A stretch of 5,181 nt of DNA from Deltaproteobacteria bacterium. GTDB lineage: Bacteria; Desulfobacterota; Desulfovibrionia; Desulfovibrionales; Desulfovibrionaceae. Position numbers and translations under genes: made by a program. The notes beneath the pieces are model-generated. The model saw nothing but the letters and a program-made list of their open reading frames with translations, ran no database searches and was not told where the DNA came from. This document shows positions 4,997 through 5,181 of this stretch, one piece after another. Location: contig JAITGZ010000095.1 in NCBI GenBank assembly GCA_031280335.1, forward strand, positions 1 through 5,181, given 5' to 3'. Position 1 is the first letter of the stretch. Each line of letters starts with the position of its first letter.

Positions 4997-5181
4997 ATGA
5001 TAACAGGCACGGTTAAGAATAAGGTTGATAAGATTTGGTTGGATATTTGGGCTGGCGGCATCACCAACCCTATAACGGTCATTGAGCAGCTTACCTATCT
5101 CATGTTCATCCGTTCCCTGGACGAGAAAGAGCTGGAAAACGAGCAATTTGCAAACACTGCTGGGGTTACGCTGGACAAAAT
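4997..5181 (+). CDS. hsdM: Type I restriction-modification methyltransferase subunit HsdM, N-terminal fragment (runs off the window)
   Basis: The 61 visible residues begin MITGTVKNKVDKIWLDIWAG and continue through GGITNPITVIEQLTYLMFIRSLDEKE in two adjoining parts. The KNKVDKIW, NP-T-IEQ-TYL-FI and R-LD elements are characteristic of the helical N-terminal domain of HsdM proteins. With HsdS, HsdM methylates adenine at the recognition site; with HsdR the complex restricts unmethylated DNA. The SAM-binding and NPPF/NPPY motifs would lie beyond the right edge, so activity cannot be judged. The ATG is supported by GAGGG (4984-4988) with 8-nt spacing and by the family's usual start just before KNKVDKIW. 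A GTG at 4937 in the same frame is less likely. A strong promoter lies upstream, so hsdM is probably the first gene of its operon, with hsdS and hsdR expected to the right. Confidence 0.9.
   Translation, partial: MITGTVKNKVDKIWLDIWAGGITNPITVIEQLTYLMFIRSLDEKELENEQFANTAGVTLDK

Noticed and set aside
4924..5016. A 30-codon ORF (MLSQGGRQ...) in the hsdM leader that overlaps the hsdM start in another frame
   Set aside because: It has no Shine-Dalgarno sequence at a suitable distance and no recognisable family. It is probably an accidental open frame.
1..5181. CRISPR array, tRNA, rRNA or insertion sequence
   Set aside because: No regularly spaced repeats, no tRNA-like fold with a TTCGA arm and no transposase-like frame were seen. 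The only dispersed repeat is the 25-bp pair.

Overview
The window looks like the chromosome of a Desulfovibrio-type sulfate reducer or a close relative (Desulfobacterota). This is inferred from the GC-rich coding style, a long hybrid sensor kinase with a C-terminal Hpt domain, and a MetY-type homocysteine synthase. No marker gene in the window proves the lineage.

Layout: two large genes lie on the minus strand and one gene enters on the plus strand at the right edge. From right to left on the minus strand are metY (O-acetylhomoserine sulfhydrylase, 3320-4618) and a 970-residue membrane-bound hybrid histidine kinase (130-3042; Cache-like sensor, HisKA, HATPase, REC, Hpt). A perfect 20-bp hairpin follows the kinase. 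The start of a further minus-strand gene may lie at the left edge (1-19). At the right edge, 4997-5181 encodes the first 61 residues of HsdM, the DNA methyltransferase subunit of a type I restriction-modification system.

Regulation: the 378-nt divergent region between metY and hsdM holds two good sigma70-like promoters that face away from each other and share their -35 sequence. They overlap nested inverted repeats that could be an operator. The inferred metY leader is about 215 nt long and carries a well-placed ribosome binding site, a 14-codon ORF and a stem-loop. The ribosome-binding part of this leader is repeated, 24 of 25 bases identical, at the left edge of the window, also just before an ATG. 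The kinase gene has a 13-base G tract lying between a good -35 and a weak -10 element, a layout known from phase-variable promoters, and a second G8 run in its ribosome binding site.

The genes do not form one obvious pathway. The kinase is an orphan here, with no response regulator in the window. metY is a housekeeping sulfur assimilation and methionine gene. hsdM begins what is probably a restriction-modification operon continuing to the right. The most interesting signals are in the control regions rather than the coding regions.
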